DNA of 64,000 nucleotides from an uncultured Ruminococcus sp. (lineage in GTDB: Bacteria; Bacillota; Clostridia; Oscillospirales; Acutalibacteraceae), in assembly GCA_902794395.1 (NCBI GenBank), contig CADBHB010000007.1, forward strand, positions 1 to 64,000, read 5' to 3'. Below the pieces are notes generated by a model that saw only the letters and a list, made by a program, of their open reading frames with translations, had not been told where the DNA came from and searched no databases. This document shows, one piece after another, positions 33,688 through 41,054 of the stretch; positions within the stretch are counted from its first letter, which is position 1; each line of letters starts with the position of its first letter. Both the position numbers and the translations under genes were made by a program.

Positions 33688-36414
33688 ATGAAAACAAAAT
33701 CATGCAAATGGCTGAGTTTACTGCTCGCTGTCGCCATGCTCGCGGGGCTTTTTGCCTGCGCGCCCTTTACGGCGACTGCCGCCGGCTCTGATCCCTACCA
33801 TGGCATGGGCTATTGCGGTGCCGATGCTGACCAAAAAAACGTGGAGTGGTACCTGTTTGAGGACGGTTCCATAGCTTTCTTCGGCAGCGGTGCAATGAAA
33901 AACTTTGACACGCCCGCCGCTATGAGCCCTTCTTCTCCGTGGTACATCAACCGTACTATGGAGGCTTTGATGGGCAACAAGATTGCCATTGAGGACGGCA
34001 TAACCACCGTTGGCGACTACGCCTTTTATCTGCCTCCGGTGTACACGTTCTACTTGCAGACCTACAATATCGATCTGCCGAACTCACTGACCACTATCGG
34101 TGCGCATGCGTTTGAAAACCAGAACAAGCTGCAAAAGATAGCCATTCCGAAGAACGTCACCTCTATCGGAGAAGGCGCGTTCAACGGCTGCTCCGCCGTG
34201 ACTAACATCGACCTCTACTGCGATCCGTCCGGATTGGAATGGGTTCCGAGTCGTTTTACCAAGACGGTCACCTGTCACATCCTGCCGGATTATCAGTCTC
34301 AGCTGTCGGCTTTGCAGACACGCTTTGCCGATAAAAACATCGTGTTTGAAGCCAATCTTCACGTTGACCGCGGCTTGGTCGACGACAACGTTGACAGAAA
34401 CATCAAGGCTTATTTCGGCACCGAAAACGATAAGATCTTCGGCGGCGCCGCTCCTATTGTGATCGTAGGCACCTTCTCGGGAGCCAAAAAATCCGTTACC
34501 CACGGCAACAACGGCTTTGTAAGCTGCGTTAAGGTCGGCAGCGAATACTATGTTCACACCAGCAACCAGTCAGGCTCTATTCAAAAGGCAAACGTTAACG
34601 GCACTACGGGCATTGTGGAAAGCCTGGGCGCTCAGCATACGTCGCTTTACCTGACCGTCACCCGCGACTATATCGGCACCAATATAGTCAGGCTGAAGTA
34701 TCATCTTGAAAACCGCGGCAGCTCCGCTGTGAATGATGTCATGCTCGGCGGCACCGGCGACATAAAGATCGGCGCGGATGACTTGGCAACTATCGAGCCT
34801 CTTAACGAAACCGTAGGCGGAGAGGAAAAGCAGGTCGGCTTTTATATGAAGTCCGGTCAGGACTACGACAAAGGCGACGACAATAAATATGCAACCCTCG
34901 GCTTTATCGGAAAAAATGTAGATATAACCGAGGAACAAAAAAGCGATGACGCCACCTTCTTCTACGGAAAGGCTGCCGCAAATATCACCGAGTCCGCCAC
35001 GGGCGCTTACCGCCTCAGGCTGATGCCTCAGCGCGTTTTTGAGAAGAATAATCCTGTGTCACAGGAATCAGATAGTTTCTCAGGAGCCGACTCCGGCATG
35101 TCCTATTACTGGAATATCGGAACACTTGAAAGTAATGACTATAAGGATTACGCGGTGCTTTTCAGCGTATACGGCACCAGTACCGAAGAGGGAGGCAGCA
35201 AAGGTACCGAGATGGTCACCGATAAAGGCGCGACCTATCACACCGTGACTTGGAGAAATGCCGACACCGACAGAACGGTTTTGGTGCAGCAGGTAGTAAA
35301 AGACGGCGAGACCCCTGTTTATCCGCTTGAAACCCCGGTCAAAGCGGAGGATAATTCGCATTATTACACATTTAAGAATTGGACAACAGACGGAACAACT
35401 GAAGCTGCAATAGGACCCTGCAACGAGGACACCACCTATATCGCAAGCTACGACAAACACCAAAAAGCCTTCTTTAAGGGTCACTCACTGACCCTCGGCG
35501 GCGACATCGGCGTCAATTTCTTCATCGATCCCACTGTTGCCGACAGCACAAAGTATGGTTCGATCACCAAAGAAAACATAAATGACGGTACCCATAAGGT
35601 AGTCGTCCGGTTCAGCTGGTACGATAAGAATTCCGAACACATCATTCAAACGGGTGATGTGGATTACGACAGCGAGACGAACTGCTTTATCGCCACCTGC
35701 AACGTCGCTGCTGCTGAAATGGCGTACGACATCCACGCGATTGCCTATATCGACGGCAAGCGTTACGAGGAGGAAGAAAACCACTACAGCGTGCGGCAGT
35801 ACGGAAACGAGATCATTTATCCGACTACCGATGAAATAAAAAACATGCAGACTAACGATAACGCCAGGTACCTCAAGCTGAGAAGACTTGCCTGCACCAT
35901 GCTAGACTACGGCGCCAAGTCGCAGGAGTTCTTTGACCGCAAAAAGAATGTCAACGGCACCTCCATCCCCTTTGCCAACGCCGACGTCAAGGCAGAGGAC
36001 TACACTATGGAATCTCACACTATAGAGGGTGAATTTCCCGATATGAACACCGGACTGGACGCTTATGGTCTGAAGTACTACGGTACCACCGTGGTATTCC
36101 TGTCCAAAACATCGCTCCGTCAGTACTATCAGGTTATCGATCGAAGCAAGTTTGAGTCCACGCTTTCCGAGGAGGAAAGGGCTTGCTTTGTACCAAACGG
36201 AAATCTCTATTATCTTGAGGTCTCTGATATAAAGTCCTCGGAACTGGATAAAAAGCAGCCCTTTACTATCGGATCGGTCAGCCATTCCTGCTCCGCGCTG
36301 GACTACGGCATCAAGCTGCAAAGCTCAAGCTCGCAAGCCGCGCAGGATCTGGGAACAGCTCTCTATTGGTACAACCAAGCGGCGAAGAATTATTTTCCGC
36401 AGATTTCGGATTAA
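33688..36414 (+). CDS. Large secreted protein with BspA-type leucine-rich repeats
   Basis: A 908-residue exported protein. A signal peptide (MKTKSCKWLSLLLAVAMLAG...ATA) is followed by BspA/LRR_5-type repeats (SLTTIGAHAFENQNKLQKIA, NVTSIGEGAFNGC), a long beta-rich region, an InlB-like segment (TWRNADTDRTVLVQQVVKDG) and a C-terminal part starting GHSLTLGGDIGVNFFID that I cannot name. There is no dockerin, LPXTG or membrane anchor. The start is ATG 33688 with GGAGG 8 bases upstream, not the earlier in-frame codon at 33640. Only 15 bases separate its stop from the 39-residue peptide gene, so it heads that operon. Confidence 0.85.
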   Translation: MKTKSCKWLSLLLAVAMLAGLFACAPFTATAAGSDPYHGMGYCGADADQKNVEWYLFEDGSIAFFGSGAMKNFDTPAAMSPSSPWYINRTMEALMGNKIAIEDGITTVGDYAFYLPPVYTFYLQTYNIDLPNSLTTIGAHAFENQNKLQKIAIPKNVTSIGEGAFNGCSAVTNIDLYCDPSGLEWVPSRFTKTVTCHILPDYQSQLSALQTRFADKNIVFEANLHVDRGLVDDNVDRNIKAYFGTENDKIFGGAAPIVIVGTFSGAKKSVTHGNNGFVSCVKVGSEYYVHTSNQSGSIQKANVNGTTGIVESLGAQHTSLYLTVTRDYIGTNIVRLKYHLENRGSSAVNDVMLGGTGDIKIGADDLATIEPLNETVGGEEKQVGFYMKSGQDYDKGDDNKYATLGFIGKNVDITEEQKSDDATFFYGKAAANITESATGAYRLRLMPQRVFEKNNPVSQESDSFSGADSGMSYYWNIGTLESNDYKDYAVLFSVYGTSTEEGGSKGTEMVTDKGATYHTVTWRNADTDRTVLVQQVVKDGETPVYPLETPVKAEDNSHYYTFKNWTTDGTTEAAIGPCNEDTTYIASYDKHQKAFFKGHSLTLGGDIGVNFFIDPTVADSTKYGSITKENINDGTHKVVVRFSWYDKNSEHIIQTGDVDYDSETNCFIATCNVAAAEMAYDIHAIAYIDGKRYEEEENHYSVRQYGNEIIYPTTDEIKNMQTNDNARYLKLRRLACTMLDYGAKSQEFFDRKKNVNGTSIPFANADVKAEDYTMESHTIEGEFPDMNTGLDAYGLKYYGTTVVFLSKTSLRQYYQVIDRSKFESTLSEEERACFVPNGNLYYLEVSDIKSSELDKKQPFTIGSVSHSCSALDYGIKLQSSSSQAAQDLGTALYWYNQAAKNYFPQISD

Positions 36415-36429
36415 AGGAGGTACGGACTC

Positions 36430-36549
36430 ATGACTGAAAACTATGAACGCACCGAATTGATAATCACCGAATTTGACACCGAAGATGCGATCACCACCTC
36501 CGGTGAGGTCAGATACGCACTCCAGGAATACGAAGGTTGGTTGCTATGA
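36430..36549 (+). CDS. 39-residue peptide, candidate modified-peptide precursor
   Basis: A short gene with an excellent ribosome site (AAAGGAGG, 9 bases before ATG). It begins MTENYERTELIITEFDTEDA, continues with ITTSG and ends in EYEGWLL. It has no signal peptide or membrane helix. The acidic N-terminal two thirds followed by a different, short C-terminal part resembles leader-core organisation. The stop codon overlaps the ATG of the next gene (ATGA). A PqqD-type recognition protein and a protease-nucleotidyltransferase fusion are encoded just downstream, so it is a plausible substrate. From memory, short peptides with an acidic EDxITTSG-like motif recur in Clostridia; this needs a database check. 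Confidence 0.75.
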   Translation: MTENYERTELIITEFDTEDAITTSGEVRYALQEYEGWLL

Positions 36550-36914
36550 AAAAGGCATTTATTCTTGCTCTTGCTGTTGTGATTACCGCCGTCACGGTCA
36601 TCTCGCTGTTCCCCGTGTCCTCGGCACAGGGAGACGGTTATTTGCTGGGCGACGCCAACGGCGACGGAAAGATCAATGTAAACGACATCACTTTTATTCA
36701 GCGCCTGCTGTGCGGCGTTGAAGAGGATCCCGACGGCTCTGCCGCCAAACGTGGAGATGTGGACGGCAACGGATTAGACATCAATGACGTCACGTTTTTG
36801 CAGGGATACATCGTCGAGTACGCGGTCGTGTTCCCAATCGGCACTCCGGTGACTACCGCGCCGCAAAGCACCACGCGTAACAATGAACTGCCGTTTGTTC
36901 CTGCTCAACATTAA
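36546..36914 (+). CDS. Short secreted dockerin protein ending in ELPFVPAQH
   Basis: A 122-residue exported protein. The signal peptide is MKKAFILALAVVITAVTVIS plus a short tail ending near SAQG. A complete type I dockerin fills most of the rest: repeat one GDANGDGKINVNDITFIQRL and repeat two GDVDGNGLDINDVTFLQGYI. Then comes a Thr/Pro/Ser-rich linker (PVTTAPQSTTRN) and the tail NELPFVPAQH. The ELPFVPA motif recurs at the C-terminus of the lipoprotein at 38682-39182. There is no other domain, so this is a dockerin with almost nothing attached. The start overlaps the peptide stop by 4 bases and lacks a good ribosome site, which implies translational coupling. Confidence 0.88.
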   Translation: MKKAFILALAVVITAVTVISLFPVSSAQGDGYLLGDANGDGKINVNDITFIQRLLCGVEEDPDGSAAKRGDVDGNGLDINDVTFLQGYIVEYAVVFPIGTPVTTAPQSTTRNNELPFVPAQH

Positions 36915-36917
36915 CCC

Positions 36918-36947
36918 GAAGGGCTGATATGCTTCAGCCCTTCTTTT
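36918..36947 (+). terminator. Internal terminator before the pqqD-like gene
   Basis: GAAGGGCTGA pairs with TCAGCCCTTC around TATGCT, followed by TTTT, in the gap between the dockerin gene and the PqqD-like gene. Partial termination would give the upstream substrate-like genes more message than the downstream enzymes. Confidence 0.75.
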
Positions 36948-36964
36948 GCGAAGGAAGTATCCCA

Positions 36965-37225
36965 ATGAAGCTTAACAAAGAATTTATCAAGCATACCATG
37001 GACGGTCAAACCGTCCTTGTGCCCACTGCCCAAGCCCCCTTTCACGGGCTGATCCAGGGCAACCGCACCGTGGGCGTTATTTTGGACTGTCTGCTTTCCG
37101 ACACCACCGAGGAAGAGATAGTCCGCGCGCTCAGCGAACGCTTTGACGGCGACGAGGCGGTTATCCGCGAGGATGTTTCTGACACCCTGCGGCAGTTGAT
37201 GGAAATCGGCGCTATAGATGAGTAA
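36965..37225 (+). CDS. PqqD-family protein (peptide-recognition element)
   Basis: Eighty-six residues, the usual length for a free-standing PqqD/RRE protein. KLNKEFIKHTMDGQTVLVPT forms the first strands, then LNxxxGxIxxLL-type spacing is seen in GNRTVGVILDCLLSDTTEEEIVRALSE, and a final helix runs through DVSDTLRQLMEIGAI. PqqD-like proteins bind leader peptides of ribosomally made modified peptides and deliver them to enzymes. AAGGAAG precedes the ATG; another in-frame start 36 bases earlier would sit inside the terminator hairpin. Its stop overlaps the next gene by 8 bases, so it works with the protease-nucleotidyltransferase fusion. Confidence 0.87.
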   Translation: MKLNKEFIKHTMDGQTVLVPTAQAPFHGLIQGNRTVGVILDCLLSDTTEEEIVRALSERFDGDEAVIREDVSDTLRQLMEIGAIDE

Positions 37226-38675
37226 GACAAAGCATTTTGAGGACATAATCGCTTCTCAGGGCAGGCTCATTTATACAAACAAGGGCGACAGCATGTTTCC
37301 CTTCATCCAACCCCGCGACCTGCTGGTCATAGAAAAGGCGGAGCAGCCGCTAAAGCGCTGGGACATCCCGCTATACAAGCGCGACAGCGGACAGTATGTG
37401 CTCCACCGCATAGTCGACATAAACGAAAACGGCTATGTTATGTGCGGCGACAACCGCTCCCAATGCGAGTACGGCGTTTTGCAGCGGCAGATTATCGGGT
37501 CGCTTACCGCGATAATAAGAGAAGGCGACACTATACCTGTAGAGCAGATTCCAAATCCGAGCGTTGTCAAGGCAGCCGACGACCTGCTCTATCTTGTGTC
37601 CTGCGCCGTAAACGAACGGCAGCCCTCTCCCGAACGCTGCAAGGCGATGTATCTGCCCTCGGTCTATGGGCTGGCGTCCGCGCATTATCTCACCTCGGCA
37701 GCAGCTATTGCGCTGGAGCAGGTCATGCCGCTGCCGCACGCCTTCGACCAGTCAAAGAAAAAAGCCATACGCAAGCTCTCACTCTTTGACATCGAGCGTG
37801 AGGACATCCTGCGAGCCTTCGACGAAGCCGGGATTTGGCATGTCCCGCTCAAGGGCATCGTGATAAAGGAGCTTTATCCCAAAAGCGCCATGCGCGAGAT
37901 GTCCGACAACGACATCCTCTGCGACCCGTCAAAAATGGGGGAGATAAAGGCGCTGATGGAGCGGAAGGGTTACGTTTGCAACAGGTTTGAAGAGTTAAAC
38001 CATGACGAGTACTCAAAGCCTCCGACGCTTGAGTTTGAAATGCACCACTCACTTTTTGTAGAGAAGGAAATGCCCCGCTTTGCCAAGTATTACGCCGACA
38101 TCAAAGAGCGGCTTGAGCCGGTAGGGGGCTGCGGCTGCCGCTTCGGCGACGAGGATTTTTATATCTATATGCTCTGCCATATGTACAAGCACTACACCCA
38201 CGCGGGCACCGGACTGCGATCGCTGCTGGATATATATGTCTATCTCAGAGCAAAGCCCGGGCTGGACAGGGTTTATCTTCACAAAGAGCTGAAAAAGCTT
38301 CGACTGGACGCCTTTGAAAAAGAGATGCGCGATTTGTCGCAGAAAGTTTTTGCCTTGCAGCCGCTCAGTACGCGAGAACACAAGGAGCAGATGCGCTTTG
38401 TCTTTGCCGGTACCTACGGTACCGAGGAGAGAATGGAGTACAGCAGTTGGCTTAAACGCCTCGGCGATGACAGCCGCAGCTCCAAGCGGCGTTACTTTTG
38501 GAAACGAGTGTTTATTTCGGGAGACAGCCTGCGGGAATGTTATCCCTTTGTCGCGAGGCATAAAATACTTTACCCGTTCTTGATTGTTTATCGCCCCTTT
38601 AAGGGTGTGTTTACTCACCCCAAGGGGATAATAAGAGAAATAAAAGCATTAAACAAATTTAAAAAGAAGGATTGA
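37218..38675 (+). CDS. Signal-peptidase-like (S24/S26) domain fused to a nucleotidyltransferase
   Basis: A 485-residue fusion without a membrane anchor. The N-terminal domain (about 1-115) shows GDSMFPFIQPRD with candidate nucleophile S25, then YVLHRIV with H63 and CGDNRS with D78. This Ser/His pattern is that of SipW/ER-type signal peptidases or S24 peptidases, not the Ser/Lys type. The C-terminal part (about 170-450) looks like the uncharacterised nucleotidyltransferase family found near peptide clusters: HVPLKGIVIKELYPKSAMREMSDNDILCD, with a DxD-like metal site, then a helical domain. It overlaps the PqqD-like gene. I infer soluble cytoplasmic processing or nucleotidylation of a peptide; no activity is shown. 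Confidence 0.8.
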   Translation: MSKTKHFEDIIASQGRLIYTNKGDSMFPFIQPRDLLVIEKAEQPLKRWDIPLYKRDSGQYVLHRIVDINENGYVMCGDNRSQCEYGVLQRQIIGSLTAIIREGDTIPVEQIPNPSVVKAADDLLYLVSCAVNERQPSPERCKAMYLPSVYGLASAHYLTSAAAIALEQVMPLPHAFDQSKKKAIRKLSLFDIEREDILRAFDEAGIWHVPLKGIVIKELYPKSAMREMSDNDILCDPSKMGEIKALMERKGYVCNRFEELNHDEYSKPPTLEFEMHHSLFVEKEMPRFAKYYADIKERLEPVGGCGCRFGDEDFYIYMLCHMYKHYTHAGTGLRSLLDIYVYLRAKPGLDRVYLHKELKKLRLDAFEKEMRDLSQKVFALQPLSTREHKEQMRFVFAGTYGTEERMEYSSWLKRLGDDSRSSKRRYFWKRVFISGDSLRECYPFVARHKILYPFLIVYRPFKGVFTHPKGIIREIKALNKFKKKD

Positions 38676-38681
38676 CAGCAT

Positions 38682-39182
38682 ATGAAAAGAAAAATATTCG
38701 GTTATCTTATCACCGGGCTTCTGTGCGCTGCTCTGTTGACAGCCTGCGGCAAAGCCTCCAATGAAAAAAAGTCATCCCCGGACTCCGCCGCGTCACAGAC
38801 CACCACTGCGGCTGCCGACACCACGGCTCCGGCTCAGACCACGGCTCCCACAGGCGGCGCCGACGTTCAAAACAGCACCTCTCAGAGCGCCGCGCAGACC
38901 TCAAGCGGCACTGACAGCAACGGCAACACCGCCGATAACGGCAATACAAACCAAAACAGCTCCTCAGGCAGCAACAACACCTCCGGCGGCAGCGCTTCCT
39001 CGGGCAGCGGCTCAGGCAACAGCGGCAGCTCGGGCAACCAAAGCCCCAAGCGCACGCCCGACTCGCCTCAGGCGCAGCCCTCCACCTCCGCTCAGCAGCC
39101 GTCAAATGTGCAGGTGCCTACCACCGAGGCAGTTCCCGATATATCCTTTGAGGAGTACGAGCTTCCCTTTGTTCCCGCATGA
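38682..39182 (+). CDS. Ser/Thr/Gly-rich lipoprotein ending in ELPFVPA
   Basis: A 166-residue lipoprotein. The signal peptide MKRKIFGYLITGLLCAALLT ends at the lipobox LTAC, so Cys21 or so should be lipidated. The rest is a low-complexity Ser/Thr/Gly/Asn/Ala linker with no fold, followed by a short conserved end, VPDISFEEYELPFVPA. The last seven residues equal the tail motif of the dockerin protein in the same operon, though five of the seven codons differ. It begins 6 bases after the fusion gene, with AAGAAGG as ribosome site, and is followed by a strong terminator. It looks like a surface-tethered carrier of the C-terminal motif. Confidence 0.85.
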   Translation: MKRKIFGYLITGLLCAALLTACGKASNEKKSSPDSAASQTTTAAADTTAPAQTTAPTGGADVQNSTSQSAAQTSSGTDSNGNTADNGNTNQNSSSGSNNTSGGSASSGSGSGNSGSSGNQSPKRTPDSPQAQPSTSAQQPSNVQVPTTEAVPDISFEEYELPFVPA

Positions 39183-39188
39183 TCCTTT

Positions 39189-39218
39189 CCCCGGGTGTGT
39201 ACGCCCGGGGTCTTTTTT
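39189..39218 (+). terminator. Terminator of the peptide/PqqD operon
   Basis: CCCCGGG/CCCGGGG stem with an 8-base loop and TCTTTTTT. Confidence 0.88.
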
Positions 39219-39249
39219 ATGCCAAACTCAAAAAATCATAAGAAAACTA

Positions 39250-39278
39250 TTGACAGTCACGTGAACCTGTGGTATAAT
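39250..39278 (+). promoter_or_regulatory. Promoter of the DUF1836 gene
   Basis: TTGACA (39250-39255), 17-bp spacer, TATAAT (39273-39278): a perfect consensus. Confidence 0.88.
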
Positions 39279-39309
39279 CAAGCAAACGAAATCAAATGAG
39301 GTGATTCGA

Positions 39310-39861
39310 TTGCAGCGTTTGGATACCGACAACGCCGTTTCAACTGACGGTATGTTCGCGGCGTTCCGCCCGCTGATACAGGCGGCGGACGGCTTGACGC
39401 TGCGCCAGGTCTGCACACTTACGGGTCTGGAGGGCAGCACCATCCAAAACTGGATAAAGCGCGGCTTTGTGCCGCACCCGGTTGAAAAAAAGTACCGTGA
39501 ACGCCAGCTGGCGCGAATACTGCTGATCGCCGCACTGCGCGACTGTATGCAGATAGACGGCATCGGCGCTCTGCTCGCCTTTGTAAACGGCGACACCGAG
39601 GACGAGGGCGACGACATCATTTCCGAGGACTGTCTTTACGACTATCTCTGCGCCGTCATCGGTACCGCAAAACAGAGCGCGCTGTCATTTGAGGCGATAC
39701 CCGAGGCGGTACGCGGGGTCACGGCAGACTACGTACCCACCGACGACACCGCCGCGCGGCGGCTGAACGAGGCGCTGACGGTCATGGCTTACGCCTACAC
39801 CGCGGGGCAGTACAAAAAAGAAGCAGACCGTCGTTTGCAGGGCATAACAGATAACTGCTAA
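39310..39861 (+). CDS. DUF1836-family protein (MerR-like helix-turn-helix)
   Basis: A 183-residue protein with LTLRQVCTLTGLEGSTIQNWIKRGFVP, a MerR-like helix-turn-helix with a basic wing (HPVEKKYRERQLARIL), and an all-helical C-terminal part, as in the DUF1836 family of Firmicutes. No function is established for the family. Probable start TTG at 39310: GAGGTGAT lies 5 bases upstream, whereas an in-frame GTG at 39301 is part of that ribosome site. It sits directly behind a perfect promoter and ahead of a small membrane protein. Confidence 0.8.
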   Translation: MQRLDTDNAVSTDGMFAAFRPLIQAADGLTLRQVCTLTGLEGSTIQNWIKRGFVPHPVEKKYRERQLARILLIAALRDCMQIDGIGALLAFVNGDTEDEGDDIISEDCLYDYLCAVIGTAKQSALSFEAIPEAVRGVTADYVPTDDTAARRLNEALTVMAYAYTAGQYKKEADRRLQGITDNC

Positions 39862-39895
39862 AAGACGGTCGCCGCAATCAAAAAGGAGATATACT

Positions 39896-40096
39896 ATGGG
39901 ATTCCTGATTTTTCTTGTGTTTATTATCGTAGGAGTGCTTGTGGCAGTTATGGTCCGCAGCTTCAACTACAACCATCGCATCGGCGAGGGCATGTTCAAA
40001 AACAGCGAGTACAACCTCGACGAGCCGGACGATTTCGTAGACAAAAACTACTACGACAAAGACGCCTTCAACGATTACATCCGCCACGACAAATAA
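39896..40096 (+). CDS. Small membrane protein of unknown function
   Basis: Sixty-six residues: one N-terminal membrane helix (GFLIFLVFIIVGVLVAVMV) followed by an acidic, Asp/Tyr/Asn-rich cytoplasmic or surface tail (DEPDDFVDKNYYDKDAFNDY). AAGGAGAT lies 6 bases before the ATG. It is 34 bases after the DUF1836 gene and probably cotranscribed. I do not recognise a family. Confidence 0.75.
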   Translation: MGFLIFLVFIIVGVLVAVMVRSFNYNHRIGEGMFKNSEYNLDEPDDFVDKNYYDKDAFNDYIRHDK

Positions 40097-40157
40097 GCGC
40101 GACGGGCGCTTTCTTCGGCTTTGTAAAGGTCGAGCGACTTTTTTCTGAAAATCAAAA

Positions 40158-40197
40158 AGCACCGGGGGTTGGCTCTGTTGAGTCAGCCCCTGATGCT
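40158..40197. terminator. Bidirectional terminator between convergent genes
   Basis: AGCA-CCGGGGG-TTGGCT pairs with AGTCAG-CCCC-TGATGCT. The T-run is good on the minus strand (patatin side); the plus side has only a short one. It overlaps the patatin stop codon. Confidence 0.7.
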
Positions 40198-41026
40198 ATT
40201 TCAGGAAATTTTCTATTTGTTTCAGCTTGTCCTGCGCGTACATATACGAAAACCTAAAAGCGTTTTCCAGCTTTTCGCGGTTCATCTCAAAGGTGCCCAC
40301 CATGGTTTTGGGCGGTCGTATGGGCAATATCCTGCCTTCGTCAACATACTTCTGCATAGCGGCGAGCTGCGCGTTGTAGCGCTCAAGGCGGTCCAGCAGC
40401 CGTTCGGTGAATTTTGGATAGTTTTTGTAGCGCATCTGCATCGTGCGGCGGTAGCGGCTGTAGTCCGTAGCCTGCTCCGTGGGCGGCTTGGACATCAGTA
40501 TCACCAGTCGGTCGCAGCCCATGGCAAAGGCGTGCTCATAGGGCAGGGCGTCGGCTATGCTTCCGTCCATATACTCTCTGCCGTCTATGTTTACCTTTGG
40601 GTACAGCACGGGCAAAGAGCAGGAGGCAAGCAGAATGTCCAGCAGACGGTTTTCGTCGCTGTGTTCCGAAAAATACTCGGCTTCTCCCGTGGCGCAGTCA
40701 GTGGCGACTATCTCGGTAGTCACCGGAGAGGCAAAAAACTCCCTGAAGTTAAAGGGGAAACGTCCGTAGGGGTATTCGTAGACCATTTTTTTCAAATCGC
40801 CCGCGAACATTTTCTTAAGTCCCAGCCCCGTCCAGCCGTCCTTTGGGGGAATGATGATTTGTTTGGTGCGCTCGCTCTGTCCTGCGACAAAGTTCAGCGC
40901 TGCCTGAGCGCCGGAGGAAATGCCGATCACATATTCAAAGCCTATGCCGTGCTCCGCCAAAAGCTCCAGCACGCCTGCGGCGAATATTCCGCGTCTGCCC
41001 CCGCCTTCGATTATAAGACCGTTCAT
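40196..41026 (-). CDS. Patatin-like phospholipase
   Basis: A 276-residue serine lipid acyl hydrolase. The oxyanion motif EGGGRRG is at the N-terminus, the nucleophile Ser is in GISSG (GxSxG), and the catalytic Asp is in MDGSIADALP. Length and motif order match bacterial patatin/RssA-type proteins (YjjU group). No signal peptide is seen, so it is cytoplasmic or peripheral. It is the last gene of the fatty-acid-like cluster, where it could release or trim acyl chains; that link is contextual. Confidence 0.9.
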   Translation of the reverse strand: MNGLIIEGGGRRGIFAAGVLELLAEHGIGFEYVIGISSGAQAALNFVAGQSERTKQIIIPPKDGWTGLGLKKMFAGDLKKMVYEYPYGRFPFNFREFFASPVTTEIVATDCATGEAEYFSEHSDENRLLDILLASCSLPVLYPKVNIDGREYMDGSIADALPYEHAFAMGCDRLVILMSKPPTEQATDYSRYRRTMQMRYKNYPKFTERLLDRLERYNAQLAAMQKYVDEGRILPIRPPKTMVGTFEMNREKLENAFRFSYMYAQDKLKQIENFLK

Positions 41027-41054
41027 GCTTCCTCCTTTCGTGCCGTTTCAATGC

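Noticed and set aside
36430..38675. Lasso-peptide biosynthetic cluster
   Set aside because: PqqD-like and nucleotidyltransferase genes occur in some lasso clusters, but the asparagine-synthetase-like cyclase and the transglutaminase-type protease are both missing.
38761..39182. Ser/Gly/Asn/Thr-rich repeats as a DNA repeat or CRISPR-like element
   Set aside because: The repetition is only low-complexity coding for a lipoprotein linker; unit length and sequence are irregular.
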